The position numbers were made by a program, and so were the translations under genes. The notes below the pieces were generated by a model. That model had not been told where the DNA came from. It made no database searches and worked only from the letters and a program-made list of their open reading frames with translations. A stretch of 30,248 bases of DNA, taken from NCBI GenBank assembly GCA_000333855.2, contig CM007348.1, forward strand, positions 1 through 30,248. The letters are read 5' to 3'. The stretch is from Endotrypanum monterogeii. Lineage: Eukaryota > Euglenozoa > Kinetoplastea > Trypanosomatida > Trypanosomatidae. Each line of letters opens with the position of its first letter. The stretch's first letter is position 1. Shown piece after piece: positions 8,423-17,834 of the stretch.

Positions 8423-11173
8423 ATGCCGCCACCACACAAAGGTACCGTATCGGGGTTTGCCGCCGCGGCGAAGGTTCTTTTTGAATCTGCGCAGCGGGTC
8501 GGCGCAGTTGAGCCACTGGAGCACAGTACTAAACAATATGCGCAGCATCTGAAAAAAATTCAGTCTCAGAGCAAAAAACGTGGAGGCTCTTTGGGTGGTG
8601 TTTCCTATAAAGTGGCAGAGTTTTTAGCGGCACAGCGACTTCCTGCTCCCCAGCGAGAAATTTCTTCTTCAAAGGAGCGAACTATTGCGAAAAAGGTTCC
8701 TTTGATCGAAATACCTCGTGCCCCTGGCAAGGCAACTTTGGGGAAATCACCTGAAGATGAGACTAAGTTTCGGCCCCCGTTGAAGCCGCACTCAACCGTC
8801 AGCTCGCTTTTCCCTGAGGGCACAGAGCTGCGGATTGAAAAAGTCCCAGCACCACATCCATCGGCTTCCTGCAGCGCGACGGAATCTGCGGTGCCATCAT
8901 CTCCATCAGTGGAAGAAGTATTTATAACTGAAGACAAGCCTCTTTTTGATTCTCGCCAACAAGTTACGCCGCAGCAGCCGGTAGAGGTCTTCGTCCAGCC
9001 ACTGGTCGCGGTTACCAAATCTGAGGAGGTGCCAACTCCAGGTCGCAAGTTGAAGCCGGTGATAAGTATTCCCATTGCCTCAGTTGGTGTCCAAGTTGCG
9101 GAGACGACCACAAAATCAAAACATGGAGACTCTGAGAACGGTGAAGCGGCAGCGAAAGTTGTTGACGAGCTCTCCGTGGATGCGTGGGAGCAGCTGCGCG
9201 AGCGGGAGTTGGTGCGGTTGCAGAGGAAGCAAGAGGAGGAGGAGCAGCGGCGCCTTTCGCTTTTGCGAGAGCAGGAGCATCTAACGCTCGGAAAGGAATG
9301 GGTGGAGCGTCGCAGGCAAAACATATCATTCGAGGCAGAGTCTACTGTCGGGGGCAAGTTGCTGCGCGAATTATTTGCCACTGACTCTGCTTCAGCTGCA
9401 CTGGTGACATTTCGAAAAATGATTGATGCGGGGGCTCGGGCAGCTGTGCTGTTGCCTGCTGGTCTTGCATCTGTTGCCTACAAGATTCGTGCCGCGGATC
9501 CCACCGAGCGTCTCGAGCTCAAAATGGCGCTGCTCGACGCGGTAGAGAAGGCGAAACTTCCCGATCATGTGACGCGAAAGGCGCATTTGCTAGTGTCTGG
9601 CAGCACAGACTTCCTGGCGGCATTTGGCGCGCTAACCGCCGAGGAAAAGCAGCATCTGGACAGTCGGACCATCCTGAAGGCTCTTCGGATTCTTATATGG
9701 AATGAGCGATGGGAGCAGGCTCTCGAGTTTGCAAAAGAAAGCCGGTCGAACTTTAGCAGTAGAAGCGACGTGGTTGACCTGACGTTATTGAAGGCCAGTC
9801 AGCTTCTCGAAGAGGGTCCGCGCAAAGAGGTGGTTGCCTACGCAACTAGGAGTCTCACGGAGAGCGGGCGTCTTGGGGGGCAGGCTAAGCTGCTTCTCGC
9901 CAGTACTGAGAGTGGTGTGTATCGGCGAACATTGCTAAAGCAACTTACGGCTTCGTCGGATGTAGACGAAGGAGTGTACGCAGAGCTTATTCTGCGCTCG
10001 GACAGGGAGCAAACAGAGGTGCTCTTGGCTGAGATGGGTACAAGAGGGCTTAACAATGAAGACCCTGTAGTCCTTGGCGCTGTTGCTATGAAGACACTGA
10101 GCAGCGAGTCACCTGCGGAGGCTTTCAAGGAAATCAATCGACAAGTAGCAAAGATTGGTATTCGGTCATTTCATATGCGTGTTGCTGCGATGACAGCTGC
10201 GTTGCATCCGACAGAAGAGGTCTTGCGTCAGGCGAGCGCCGTTGTGCAAATGGCTGCGCCAGCGGCTCGGGGTCCGGGTTTACGAAAGCTTTTACCTATT
10301 CTTTATCAGCACAACATGCTGGACGAGATTGTTCACTTAGCCAAGTCGACAAATGAGGCTGTGTCCGTAGCGAAGCTAATACCCCGTGCCGTAGCCTTTA
10401 TGAATGAGGCTCTTCTGAATGCCGGACTCGAACCATTGAGCGAGGTGCGAGTGAGCGATATTGGCTTTTCACGGACAATTGTTAGCGCGGACCCTAGCTC
10501 TTCTAGTTTAGTGGGTACCCAGGCGACAAGCGTCATTGCTGATATTGCTGGCCTGACAGAGAAGATGCTTCTCTACGCAAAAGAGCGGCAGTGGGCGAAA
10601 GCACTGGAGGTGGTGGGTGGACTGCCAACCTCCATAAGGGCGGATTCATCCGCGGTAACATTGTTGTACAATTGCGCATTGGGTGCCGCTGTGGAGCATC
10701 CAGAGACGGTGAAACAGGTACACATGCTAATGGCTAATCGTAAGGTTACAGTGAACGCGACTACGGTTAACACGGTACTGAGTAGCCTTAGCAAATCAAC
10801 TCAGTGGAAGGAAGCCCTCGAGTTCTTTCATGCTACACCCGTAGAAAAGAGAGATACCAACACTTATCTCGTGTATTTAGCGCTGCTCGGAAAGAGAAAT
10901 CTTTGGAAGCAGGCAACGGAGGCTTACGACGAGGCGCGGGCAGCCATCCCCAAAATGCCTTCTGCAATGTTTTCGCTCGTCATCGGGACGACATGCGGGC
11001 ACGACTGGCATGCTACTTTGCGCATTTTCCAGGATATGTTGAGAGTACATGGCACGGGCGTCAAGGACATCGTCGTGACACAGGTCATTCGATCTCTGGA
11101 GCAGAACAGAAAAACGACAGAGATCGCAAAACTAGAAAAGGAGTTGGCAAGGCGAAAGAAAAAGAAGAAGTGA
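8423..11173 (+). CDS. PPR-like helical-repeat protein, probably mitochondrial
   Basis: 916 residues. Residues 1-250 are low-complexity, basic then Pro/Ser/Glu-rich, and probably disordered. Residues about 255-300 form a Glu/Arg-rich helix (coiled-coil-like, EEEEQRR). From about 310 to 890 the protein is a continuous series of paired helices. The last ~200 residues match pentatricopeptide-repeat style best: VNATTVNTVLSSLSKSTQWKE, then WKQATEAYDEARAAIPKMPS, then WHATLRIFQDMLRVHG. PPR proteins bind single-stranded RNA and in trypanosomatids mostly act on mitochondrial rRNA or mRNA, so an organellar RNA role is likely but inferred. The N-terminus is not a textbook presequence, although the first 25 residues are poor in acidic residues. 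The tail is a Lys/Arg run. The middle could also be read as TPR-like. Confidence 0.8.
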   Translation: MPPPHKGTVSGFAAAAKVLFESAQRVGAVEPLEHSTKQYAQHLKKIQSQSKKRGGSLGGVSYKVAEFLAAQRLPAPQREISSSKERTIAKKVPLIEIPRAPGKATLGKSPEDETKFRPPLKPHSTVSSLFPEGTELRIEKVPAPHPSASCSATESAVPSSPSVEEVFITEDKPLFDSRQQVTPQQPVEVFVQPLVAVTKSEEVPTPGRKLKPVISIPIASVGVQVAETTTKSKHGDSENGEAAAKVVDELSVDAWEQLRERELVRLQRKQEEEEQRRLSLLREQEHLTLGKEWVERRRQNISFEAESTVGGKLLRELFATDSASAALVTFRKMIDAGARAAVLLPAGLASVAYKIRAADPTERLELKMALLDAVEKAKLPDHVTRKAHLLVSGSTDFLAAFGALTAEEKQHLDSRTILKALRILIWNERWEQALEFAKESRSNFSSRSDVVDLTLLKASQLLEEGPRKEVVAYATRSLTESGRLGGQAKLLLASTESGVYRRTLLKQLTASSDVDEGVYAELILRSDREQTEVLLAEMGTRGLNNEDPVVLGAVAMKTLSSESPAEAFKEINRQVAKIGIRSFHMRVAAMTAALHPTEEVLRQASAVVQMAAPAARGPGLRKLLPILYQHNMLDEIVHLAKSTNEAVSVAKLIPRAVAFMNEALLNAGLEPLSEVRVSDIGFSRTIVSADPSSSSLVGTQATSVIADIAGLTEKMLLYAKERQWAKALEVVGGLPTSIRADSSAVTLLYNCALGAAVEHPETVKQVHMLMANRKVTVNATTVNTVLSSLSKSTQWKEALEFFHATPVEKRDTNTYLVYLALLGKRNLWKQATEAYDEARAAIPKMPSAMFSLVIGTTCGHDWHATLRIFQDMLRVHGTGVKDIVVTQVIRSLEQNRKTTEIAKLEKELARRKKKKK

Positions 11174-11915
11174 TTCAGTCCTGACAAGGGACCGCTTACC
11201 ATCATTGGCGCTCGCGCCATCTCTGGTTCTGCACCTCTATTGTAGTCAGTTCCCTTTTTCTATGGTCTCTGAATTTCTGATTCGTTTTATGGTGATGAAT
11301 TTGCTTACCCTCTCCACGGATGGTGGGTGCTCCTTTTTTTTTTCTTGACACGCGATTGACTGCCCATCGTTTTGTAGGATGCAGTGAAGATGTCATCCGA
11401 AGGTTTTTTTCTGGCGGCAGAGCCAGGGCGTATTCCTGCTCTAAGTATGAACTATCTACGAAACCGAACATCATTTTTTTCCCCTGCTGAGAATTGCAAT
11501 GCATTTTTCCTGAAGGTGAAAAATTTATGCAAAGGATGTCACGCTCAAGTTGAAATCCTTTTTTCTCCCGTTGGTACATCCATACAAATATGTTATATGC
11601 TGCATGTAATGGTGTTCGTCTTCGTGAGGGAGGAAGATTGAGTTCTTCCTGTTGCACCTTCTCAACGACACGTCTTTGGGTTTCTGAGGTGCAAACGATG
11701 CTTGTGTTTTTCTCCAAGTTTTTCCCGAGTAAATTTGTCTGGACCTCTCTCTTTTCTCTTGACATGTTTTTGTCCATATCATGTTTTTGATGAAGTGTTG
11801 AATGCTTTGTTGTGTCTCTCGTGCCTTGTGCATCTTGTCGAATTACGACGTGATTTTATCAAGTGGCTATTCTGATTTATGAGATTGGCGTTCATTAGCG
11901 ACGCTGCACTCGCAA
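11174..11915 (+). other. Intergenic spacer with several splice signals
   Basis: 742 bases. A T-run at 11333-11344 leads to AG at 11373-11374, which would expose a small ORF (11390-11641). Further pyrimidine tracts lie at about 11641-11690, 11704-11728 and 11746-11760. The acceptor that best fits the DRC2 gene is the AG at 11897-11898, because it removes the out-of-frame ATGs at about 11800 and 11879 and leaves 11916 as first ATG. Confidence 0.55.
11390..11641 (+). CDS. Possible small protein (83 aa), weak
   Basis: An ATG frame of 83 codons sits 15 nt after a plausible acceptor (T-run 11333-11344, AG 11373-11374). The true first ATG, at 11379, makes only a two-codon ORF. The product has a CKGC pair (about 45-48) and a hydrophobic C-terminal part with MLHVMVFVFV near 69-78. 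I recognise no family. It may be chance in a spacer with weak coding signal. Confidence 0.15.
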   Translation: MSSEGFFLAAEPGRIPALSMNYLRNRTSFFSPAENCNAFFLKVKNLCKGCHAQVEILFSPVGTSIQICYMLHVMVFVFVREED

Positions 11916-13454
11916 ATGCCGGTCGCGAAGAAGTCATCCAAAAAGGGCGCTAGGAAGAAGATTCTGACGGCTGTGGAGCTCGAGAAGATTCGAGCGGAGG
12001 AGTCTGATAAACGATGTCGTCAGCTGATGATGTTGCAGAGTCGCCTCCGAGAACTCATTTTGGAGGAAAAGGAAATCTCCGATATAGTCTCCGGGGCTAT
12101 CGATGCCCGTTGGATGCGCTTTTTACGTGAGTGCAAGCAGCGCGAGCTGGTAACTGCAATCGAAGTTCTGCGGCGGACATTTGAGGCGACGCTGGACCGA
12201 AAGGGGACGTTTTCTGCGAGGCTTCTAGAGGAGATCGGTGTGGCAGAAGAGCAGTGCAGGCACGCTTACCGGTCTCATATGGATGTGGTTACGTCCCTGC
12301 TAGAGTTGCATGAAACCCGTACAAAGGATCTGGAGGGCGAACTCGACAAGAATTTGTTGGAGATGCAGCAGGACTTCGAGTATGAAAGGACTGAGCTGGA
12401 GCTGAAGCACAAGATTGAGATTAGCGATCTGCGACTCATTTTGGATAACATGGCAGCCGAGGCGGAGTTGCTGGAAAAGAAGCTGCAGGAAGAAACATCT
12501 GAGGGTCACGAAACGGCCGCCGAGAAGATGGACGAACAAAAGAGACAAATGGAGTCCGATCTCAACGCTGCTGAGGACGCCCTTCGCAGCGAGCTGGACT
12601 CGCGCTACAAGGGTTTCATGTCCACTGCGCAGGCAAATATGAAAGAGTACACCGCGAAGTGCAAAGAGGATCAGGAGACGACAGAGCGGATTGCTGCTCA
12701 GCTGCGCAAGATCGAAAAACTGCAAACGAACGTTTCTTCATGGCGTACGAACATTGCCCGTAATGTCAAAGAATGGGAGAGTCGAAACGCCGCCATCCAG
12801 GCTGAGCGAGACGCAACGATTGCCCACACGAAGAAGCTAAAAGAGAAGATGCAGCGCTGGCGGCAGTTGCAGTCTAACGCACTCATTGAGCTTGTGAAGG
12901 AGGCGAACACTACCGAGGACGCGTTGCAGACGATCTCAAAGCGCGCCGCACGCCTCATGCGGCTAGTTGAGTTATGCAAGCCACTGGAGACGGAGAGAGA
13001 ACAGGTGCTTCTACACGAAGCGAATATTTCGGCTTCAGCAATCGACGCCGAAACAAGGCGCCGTGTTGTCGCTGATGGCTCTGGGAAGGAAACATCTGAT
13101 GTACAGGCAAGCGGCGACGCCGATCCGGTTGCAAATGAACCCTGGCAGTCACTGGAGCGCTTCTGGGTAAAGCATAACAAAGTAGTGTTGGATAACGCGG
13201 CGTTGTCACAGGAGCGCTTTCTTTTGGAGGAGGAAAACCGAGTGCTACAGCGGGTTCTCAAAGAATACTTAGATGATGTTTCTGTCACTGATGAGGTGAT
13301 GCGGCAAAGAAACACTCTTCTTTGCACTCAGTCAGCACAACCCAACGTTGTACAGGAAGCGAATGCCCGTGAAGGTGGTTCTACGAAGGGCTACAATGTT
13401 GTTGAAGGAAACAAGTTTATCAACGAACAGACTCGTCACGCCATAGGTCGCTAG
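11916..13454 (+). CDS. DRC2: Dynein regulatory complex subunit 2 (CCDC65 / DRC2)
   Basis: 512 residues, almost entirely alpha-helical coiled coil after a Lys-rich N-terminus. DRC2 pairs with DRC1 to form the base of the nexin-dynein regulatory complex, which links axonemal doublets and controls ciliary and flagellar beating. Two stretches identify the family. One is RWMRFLRECKQRELVTAIEV (about 66-85), which matches the conserved RW..-LRE.K.REL block of animal and algal DRC2. The other is near the C-terminus: a LERFWVKHNKVVLD block (about 414-427) followed by LEEENRVLQRVLKEYLDDVS (about 438-457), ending in NDEV-like TDEVMRQRNTLL. Length agrees with the family (about 480-510). The start at 11916 is the first ATG after the AG at 11898. 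The tail after 470 is less conserved. Loss of this protein in other flagellates impairs motility. Confidence 0.93.
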   Translation: MPVAKKSSKKGARKKILTAVELEKIRAEESDKRCRQLMMLQSRLRELILEEKEISDIVSGAIDARWMRFLRECKQRELVTAIEVLRRTFEATLDRKGTFSARLLEEIGVAEEQCRHAYRSHMDVVTSLLELHETRTKDLEGELDKNLLEMQQDFEYERTELELKHKIEISDLRLILDNMAAEAELLEKKLQEETSEGHETAAEKMDEQKRQMESDLNAAEDALRSELDSRYKGFMSTAQANMKEYTAKCKEDQETTERIAAQLRKIEKLQTNVSSWRTNIARNVKEWESRNAAIQAERDATIAHTKKLKEKMQRWRQLQSNALIELVKEANTTEDALQTISKRAARLMRLVELCKPLETEREQVLLHEANISASAIDAETRRRVVADGSGKETSDVQASGDADPVANEPWQSLERFWVKHNKVVLDNAALSQERFLLEEENRVLQRVLKEYLDDVSVTDEVMRQRNTLLCTQSAQPNVVQEANAREGGSTKGYNVVEGNKFINEQTRHAIGR

Positions 13455-14232
13455 TCTGCAGAGAGCATATTCTTCTGCTAACAAAGAGGATGCGAGGGGA
13501 GATTGGTATGAAATATGTTCTTCTGGTCCTACACCCTGATTTTACGATAGCGAATGCTTTCTCGTTTTAGTTTTGACCCTTCTCCTTTTTCTGGGAAGTG
13601 GGTACGTTACCGTTGCAACACTAGTGGCAAGCTGGCCGCGATGTAAAGAAAAAAAAACCTACCATACTGACGTTGCAGCTCAGATGAATGACTGTATAGT
13701 GCTTATTCTTGCGTATTGATGTACGTTGTTTCTCAGATTCACCCTTTTTTTTCCCCAACCGAAGGCAAAAAGCGACAAAATTCAGTAGATGCTGTACACT
13801 TTATAAAGGAGTGCTGATTCCCTCTTTTCACGTGATGAGTATTTTCTCTGTTGTTTCTTCGAAACCTTAGCGTGGAGCAATGTCCCTGTGAGCCTGCATG
13901 GGCTGTTTGTGAGACAGCAGGAGCCAAGTGGTTACTATGCTGCGTTGCCCCTTAAAATTTATTCGAAAGAAATTTTACATGTTATGTTTAAATCTTGTTC
14001 TTCCTCGCTCTCTATTACTCGACGGTTCCGGTTTCTCTCTGCTGTTCAGGAAAAAAATTACGTTGCTCTAGGGCTTAGTCACACCTTCGTCTGTCTTTCA
14101 TTTCCCATTCGCAGTCTTTTCCAGCTATTCCTGGTAGCATTTCTGGGTGAGGTTTCTTGGAGGAGGCGCACCGCAGAACACCTCATTTCTCTGCTAGTTT
14201 GCTAAGAAGGTAGCTGACATTTTGATACCGCG
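13455..14232 (+). other. Intergenic spacer with trans-splice acceptor of FIST gene
   Basis: 778 bases, no convincing gene. An A-run (13650-13658) and T-runs lie in the probable 3' UTR of DRC2. A pyrimidine tract at 14083-14110 is followed by AG at 14113-14114. From there the first ATG is 14233, so the 5' UTR would be about 118 nt. Confidence 0.6.
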
Positions 14233-15690
14233 ATGCGTCGCTTTGGGCAATGTGCGCTATCTTTGTCGGCACCAGCTGTTTCTCGCCGGTGGCTTGAGTC
14301 TCAGGAGCCTTGCACTCCGGAGGCGATACGCGAGCTGCTGCAGCGAGTGGAGAGGGAGCAGGAGAAGCTTGAGCTTGCAGTCGACCAGCGCAAGGTGGTC
14401 TTCACGTCCGCCAGCAGCGGTGACCACCGTCCACGTATAGCGGCCGCTGAGGCATTTGACGTAGCGGCGGCGGGGCTTCCGCGGCCGCCGAACTTCTGCT
14501 ACATGAACGTTTCAGTTGATTATGCCGGTATGGTGGATGCACCGGAGGTGATTTGGTTCAACATGTGCAAGGCCAATGGCTTCACACCGTCTTCGGTGAA
14601 GGCGGGCACACTGTACATGCTGGGAGGGATGGTATGTCATCAACGACTGGGTGGGGGATTCATTCAAGTAATTCTCGGGTGCATCCCTGACTTGGAAATA
14701 GATTCCTTCACATTTGATGCCCTTCCACACAAAGACGAGATTGCGGTCACATGCCGAGCGCCTCCAGTGATAGCACTGGCTATGCTCGACACTGGCCTTG
14801 CTCTCCAATACGAGCAGGTTCTCTCAGCACATCTCAGCAGTCTCAGAAAAACGCTTGGAGAGGGGTGCCCTCTTGTCGGTGGCCTCTACCCTCCTGTCGG
14901 CAGCGTCACCGCATCAGGAGAACCGCCTGGAAAGCTTGAGGACTCTATTTTCTTCATCAACGATCGTGTTTATCGCGGCAGTGCTGCGGCTGTGCTGTTG
15001 CGCAGCAGGCTTTTGAAGGCTCACGCGGTTAGTGTCGTTCCATCGATCTCTCTCGGCCACGCTACAGTGACGGGTGTTTCGAATGAAAGTGCTGGTGTGA
15101 CCGTGCGAACGCTGAACAACCAGATCGCTACAGAGGTAGTGAAGGAACTGTACTCTCTGCCTGAAATACGGGAGAAGCCGAGCAAAGTGTTCATTGGTCT
15201 TCGACACGGGGATGTTCGTGTCCCCGTATCGTTTGTGGGGCATCCAGATAGTGGCGCACTTGTGCTTTCTCTCCCTCATGGGACGTCTCTGATGCAGGGC
15301 GATACTGTTGATTTCCTAGTCGATGACGCAGAGCTGGATATAGAAATGTCCGCGAGCCTATTAGTCGGAATGGAGAAGAATATTGCCCCTATATCTGTGG
15401 AGAAAAATATCAATGTTGCCCGCGAAGCGCGCCGTAACATTGTTGCATCCTCTACAGCGGCATTCCACTTTTCTCACGGCGGGCTGAATACTGTAGCTAA
15501 ACCTGACGTCCCCGTTGTGAACTTGGGAAATGGAGGGACAGTTTTTGCACCTTCTGTTTTGCATCGCTGTGTTGGTCGCTCGTGCCCCAACGCCGGCTTC
15601 TTCTCTTCTGGTCAGGTGGCGACGGTAGGAGACATCACTTCTATTTTTCCCCGTTCCAGCACCTACTGCTTTCTGCAAGGGGCCGAGTAG
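14233..15690 (+). CDS. FIST-domain (FIST_N + FIST_C) protein
   Basis: 485 residues. The first ~22 residues are Arg/Ser/Ala-rich without acids and could target mitochondria. Residues about 160-310 resemble FIST_N: PLVGGLYPPVGS (about 213-224), the strand IFFINDRVYRGSAAAVLL (about 239-256), and the closing VTVRTLNNQIATEVVKELY (about 289-307). Residues about 315-485 resemble FIST_C, which ends in the family signature GRSCPNAGFFSSGQVATVGD (about 448-467). FIST domains occur in bacterial signalling proteins and in eukaryotic FBXO22, and are thought to bind small ligands such as amino acids. No F-box is visible. In bacteria FIST often accompanies sensory kinases or transport proteins, but no such partner is adjacent here, so the ligand and process are unknown. 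Confidence 0.8.
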   Translation: MRRFGQCALSLSAPAVSRRWLESQEPCTPEAIRELLQRVEREQEKLELAVDQRKVVFTSASSGDHRPRIAAAEAFDVAAAGLPRPPNFCYMNVSVDYAGMVDAPEVIWFNMCKANGFTPSSVKAGTLYMLGGMVCHQRLGGGFIQVILGCIPDLEIDSFTFDALPHKDEIAVTCRAPPVIALAMLDTGLALQYEQVLSAHLSSLRKTLGEGCPLVGGLYPPVGSVTASGEPPGKLEDSIFFINDRVYRGSAAAVLLRSRLLKAHAVSVVPSISLGHATVTGVSNESAGVTVRTLNNQIATEVVKELYSLPEIREKPSKVFIGLRHGDVRVPVSFVGHPDSGALVLSLPHGTSLMQGDTVDFLVDDAELDIEMSASLLVGMEKNIAPISVEKNINVAREARRNIVASSTAAFHFSHGGLNTVAKPDVPVVNLGNGGTVFAPSVLHRCVGRSCPNAGFFSSGQVATVGDITSIFPRSSTYCFLQGAE

Positions 15691-16259
15691 TCCAGTTTAG
15701 GTTTGTTCTTTTTTGGCTCGTCTCGTATTGGGTGGACGAGTATTCAGTACGAAGGTGGTGTTAGGCGGGACACTAGTGAAACTGATTGGGTCTGCTGGTT
15801 CACGTTCCCCGCTCTACAGTTGTTTTTATCCGTCTTCACAGATATGTGTCGATCACAAGGCCAACGCGCATAAATCGGACTAAAGGGGGTAAGATGAGGG
15901 GTTTTCCAAAGTGTAATGATAAATTATCTTCCACAGAGTGACTGACACCCCCGGATTTTGTGGTTGGTGTGACGTTTGTTTCCCAGAGGATTCAATTTAT
16001 TGGTCATCTACCGTATCCCTCAAGGCTTTTGGACTGAGGTACACGGGGAGGTAATCTCCGTTCGAGTGCCATGCTAGCGGTGGCCGGAAGCGCCATGATT
16101 ATTATGATGTCTAACATTTTTCGTTTTTCTTAAAGACCACACGTCACTTTTTTACTCTGTCTCTACCCCACATCAGCTCAGTGATAGTGTATTGCTGACC
16201 AGGAAGAGGGTATTATCGCTTCTCGTCGTCGTAGAAGTCATCTTTCACGCTGAAATATT
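15691..16259 (+). other. Intergenic spacer with trans-splice acceptor
   Basis: 569 bases, no gene seen. The tract at 16144-16171 (CACTTTTTTACTCTGTCTCT core) runs straight into CAG at 16174-16176, the cleanest acceptor in the window. The next ATG is 16260, giving a 5' UTR of about 83 nt. Confidence 0.7.
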
Positions 16260-17834
16260 ATGACTATGTCGGTTCACACAACTCATCAACTGAGGCGATC
16301 GGCTTCCAGCATCTCGACTGAGCTATGGTCTCCGCATGAGTTGTACAGCGCTGGTCCCCAGGTCGACGTGTTGCAGCCGATGTTGGCTCCTCTTGAGGTA
16401 GATGCGCACAGATTTTATGCTTACCGTCTGTCGCTATCACTGGTGCCGTTTGAAGTGCTTGAAGACTACTGGGCACCGGACCTCGGAGCCTCCCGGTGTG
16501 CAGATGAAAGCGTCCCAGTCGTGAGGTGCACGGAAATGTGGGACAACGGGGAGAGTGGTGTGAGTATAACCGGCTCAATCGCTGAGCAGTGCAAACTATC
16601 CTCATGGTTCCGTTTTTCGACTACACTTTCCCGCCGATCATTTGTCGCTGATCGATCGGCGGCACACGTGGAGACGCTCGTCGCTGCACTGCGGTGCACT
16701 TTTCCGCATATTCTGTTTCCAGCAGACCTGAAGGCCGGCGCATCGACATGTGTTGTGCTTTCTGAATTTATTGTTCATCATTGGTCAAGGCTGTCCGCGT
16801 ATCTTCCTTTGCTGTACTTTCTCTTCGAGATGCAGGAGCGAGCCTTTACCATATTTTTCAAGCAGCTGAGTACGCTAGTTCAGACGCGAAAAACCAACGA
16901 CGTCACCGCGTTTGACGTCCTTAAGCCAAAGAAGAGCGGCAGCTTATGGTCATGGTTGTCGTCAAAACAAAAAGAAGTTGAGCTTAGCGTTAGGGAAAGA
17001 CTGGAGATCATTGAAGATCACAAGGCAATGCTACCGGCCGGGCTTGAAAAACGGTACATGCTTGCGCTAGCAAAGCGGGATCAGTTGAGGAAAATGCAAG
17101 GCTTTTGTCGAGAGTACGTGGACGGCCTGAAGGAAGGGACGTTTACGTACGAGGCGCTCGGAGAAGGTATAGTTGCTGTTTTCGGTACATCTAGCCTTCC
17201 TTCTAGCTGGCACCCAGAGTGCTTTCTCAAAAATTCAAGAGAGGGTTTGGCGACTGCTGAGCAAATGAAGATTTTGTTGGAGAGCGTCGGAGCGCATAAT
17301 CGTCTGTTTTCTGAACAGGTTCTTCCACCTCTTTTGGCTGAAATCTCAGCGTGCGAGTCTGAAATGTGCATTATCGCGAGCTCACAGGTGGATTTTTACG
17401 ATGAATTGGTGATGCGTGCAAAGGCGCTTCGAGAGAGCACTCGATTGCTGACAGCAGTAACATCCATGTCCACAAGCGGGGAATCTTCTACGCGGCAAGA
17501 GGGTTTGGTGAACGCCCGAAAGGTAAATGAGAGGCTTACGTCTGAGCTCTCTAACTGCATCGAGCAGCTTGACGCAGAGACTGCACACACGGAGGCGGCG
17601 ATTAAAGCGCGCCTTAAGCGTCTGTGCATTGCTTTTGGTAGGGTTGTGAAATCAATACCTGCCTCTGCCGGTGAAGAATTTTCCGAGACGTACCTGTCTG
17701 CCGTACCCCTTCCATGTCCAGGCGAGCCCACCAGGGAAGTTTTGACTTCTCACACTGTTCAGGAGTGCCACGGCGCCAAGGAGCGGTCGTCGCCGCCCGC
17801 TTATTCCACTGATCGCGAATACTCCTCAAGTTAG
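16260..17834 (+). CDS. Hypothetical protein, possibly PX-BAR sorting-nexin-like
   Basis: 524 residues, no signal peptide. Residues about 50-200 have a beta-rich start followed by LSRRSFVADRSAAHVETLVA (about 123-142) and LRCTFPHILFPADL (about 144-157). This resembles the arrangement in PX domains, where an arginine-containing strand, a helix and an FP..IP-type loop precede the last helices. From about 185 to 475 the protein is long-helical (for example RERLEIIEDHKAML and LAKRDQLRKMQGFCREYVDG), which could be a BAR-type dimer. The last ~45 residues are Ser/Pro-rich and disordered. If correct it would bind phosphoinositide membranes on endosomes. The match is partial: I see no clear lipid-binding Arg pair, so function stays open. 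Two in-frame Met codons (16260 and 16266) compete as the start. Confidence 0.8.
   Translation: MTMSVHTTHQLRRSASSISTELWSPHELYSAGPQVDVLQPMLAPLEVDAHRFYAYRLSLSLVPFEVLEDYWAPDLGASRCADESVPVVRCTEMWDNGESGVSITGSIAEQCKLSSWFRFSTTLSRRSFVADRSAAHVETLVAALRCTFPHILFPADLKAGASTCVVLSEFIVHHWSRLSAYLPLLYFLFEMQERAFTIFFKQLSTLVQTRKTNDVTAFDVLKPKKSGSLWSWLSSKQKEVELSVRERLEIIEDHKAMLPAGLEKRYMLALAKRDQLRKMQGFCREYVDGLKEGTFTYEALGEGIVAVFGTSSLPSSWHPECFLKNSREGLATAEQMKILLESVGAHNRLFSEQVLPPLLAEISACESEMCIIASSQVDFYDELVMRAKALRESTRLLTAVTSMSTSGESSTRQEGLVNARKVNERLTSELSNCIEQLDAETAHTEAAIKARLKRLCIAFGRVVKSIPASAGEEFSETYLSAVPLPCPGEPTREVLTSHTVQECHGAKERSSPPAYSTDREYSSS

Noticed and set aside
8605..9381. 258-codon minus-strand frame inside the PPR-like gene
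   Set aside because: It is a Ser/Arg/Cys-rich shadow of the real + strand coding sequence with no domain of its own.
13888..14205. 105-codon + strand frame before the FIST gene
   Set aside because: It starts at GTG, lies in the spacer containing the acceptor for the FIST gene, and its sequence is that of pyrimidine-rich UTR.
15203..15229. Hairpin-forming ACGGGGA ... TCCCCGT
   Set aside because: Seven-pair stem within the FIST coding sequence, explained by codons; not followed by a T-run, and trypanosomatids do not use bacterial-type terminators.
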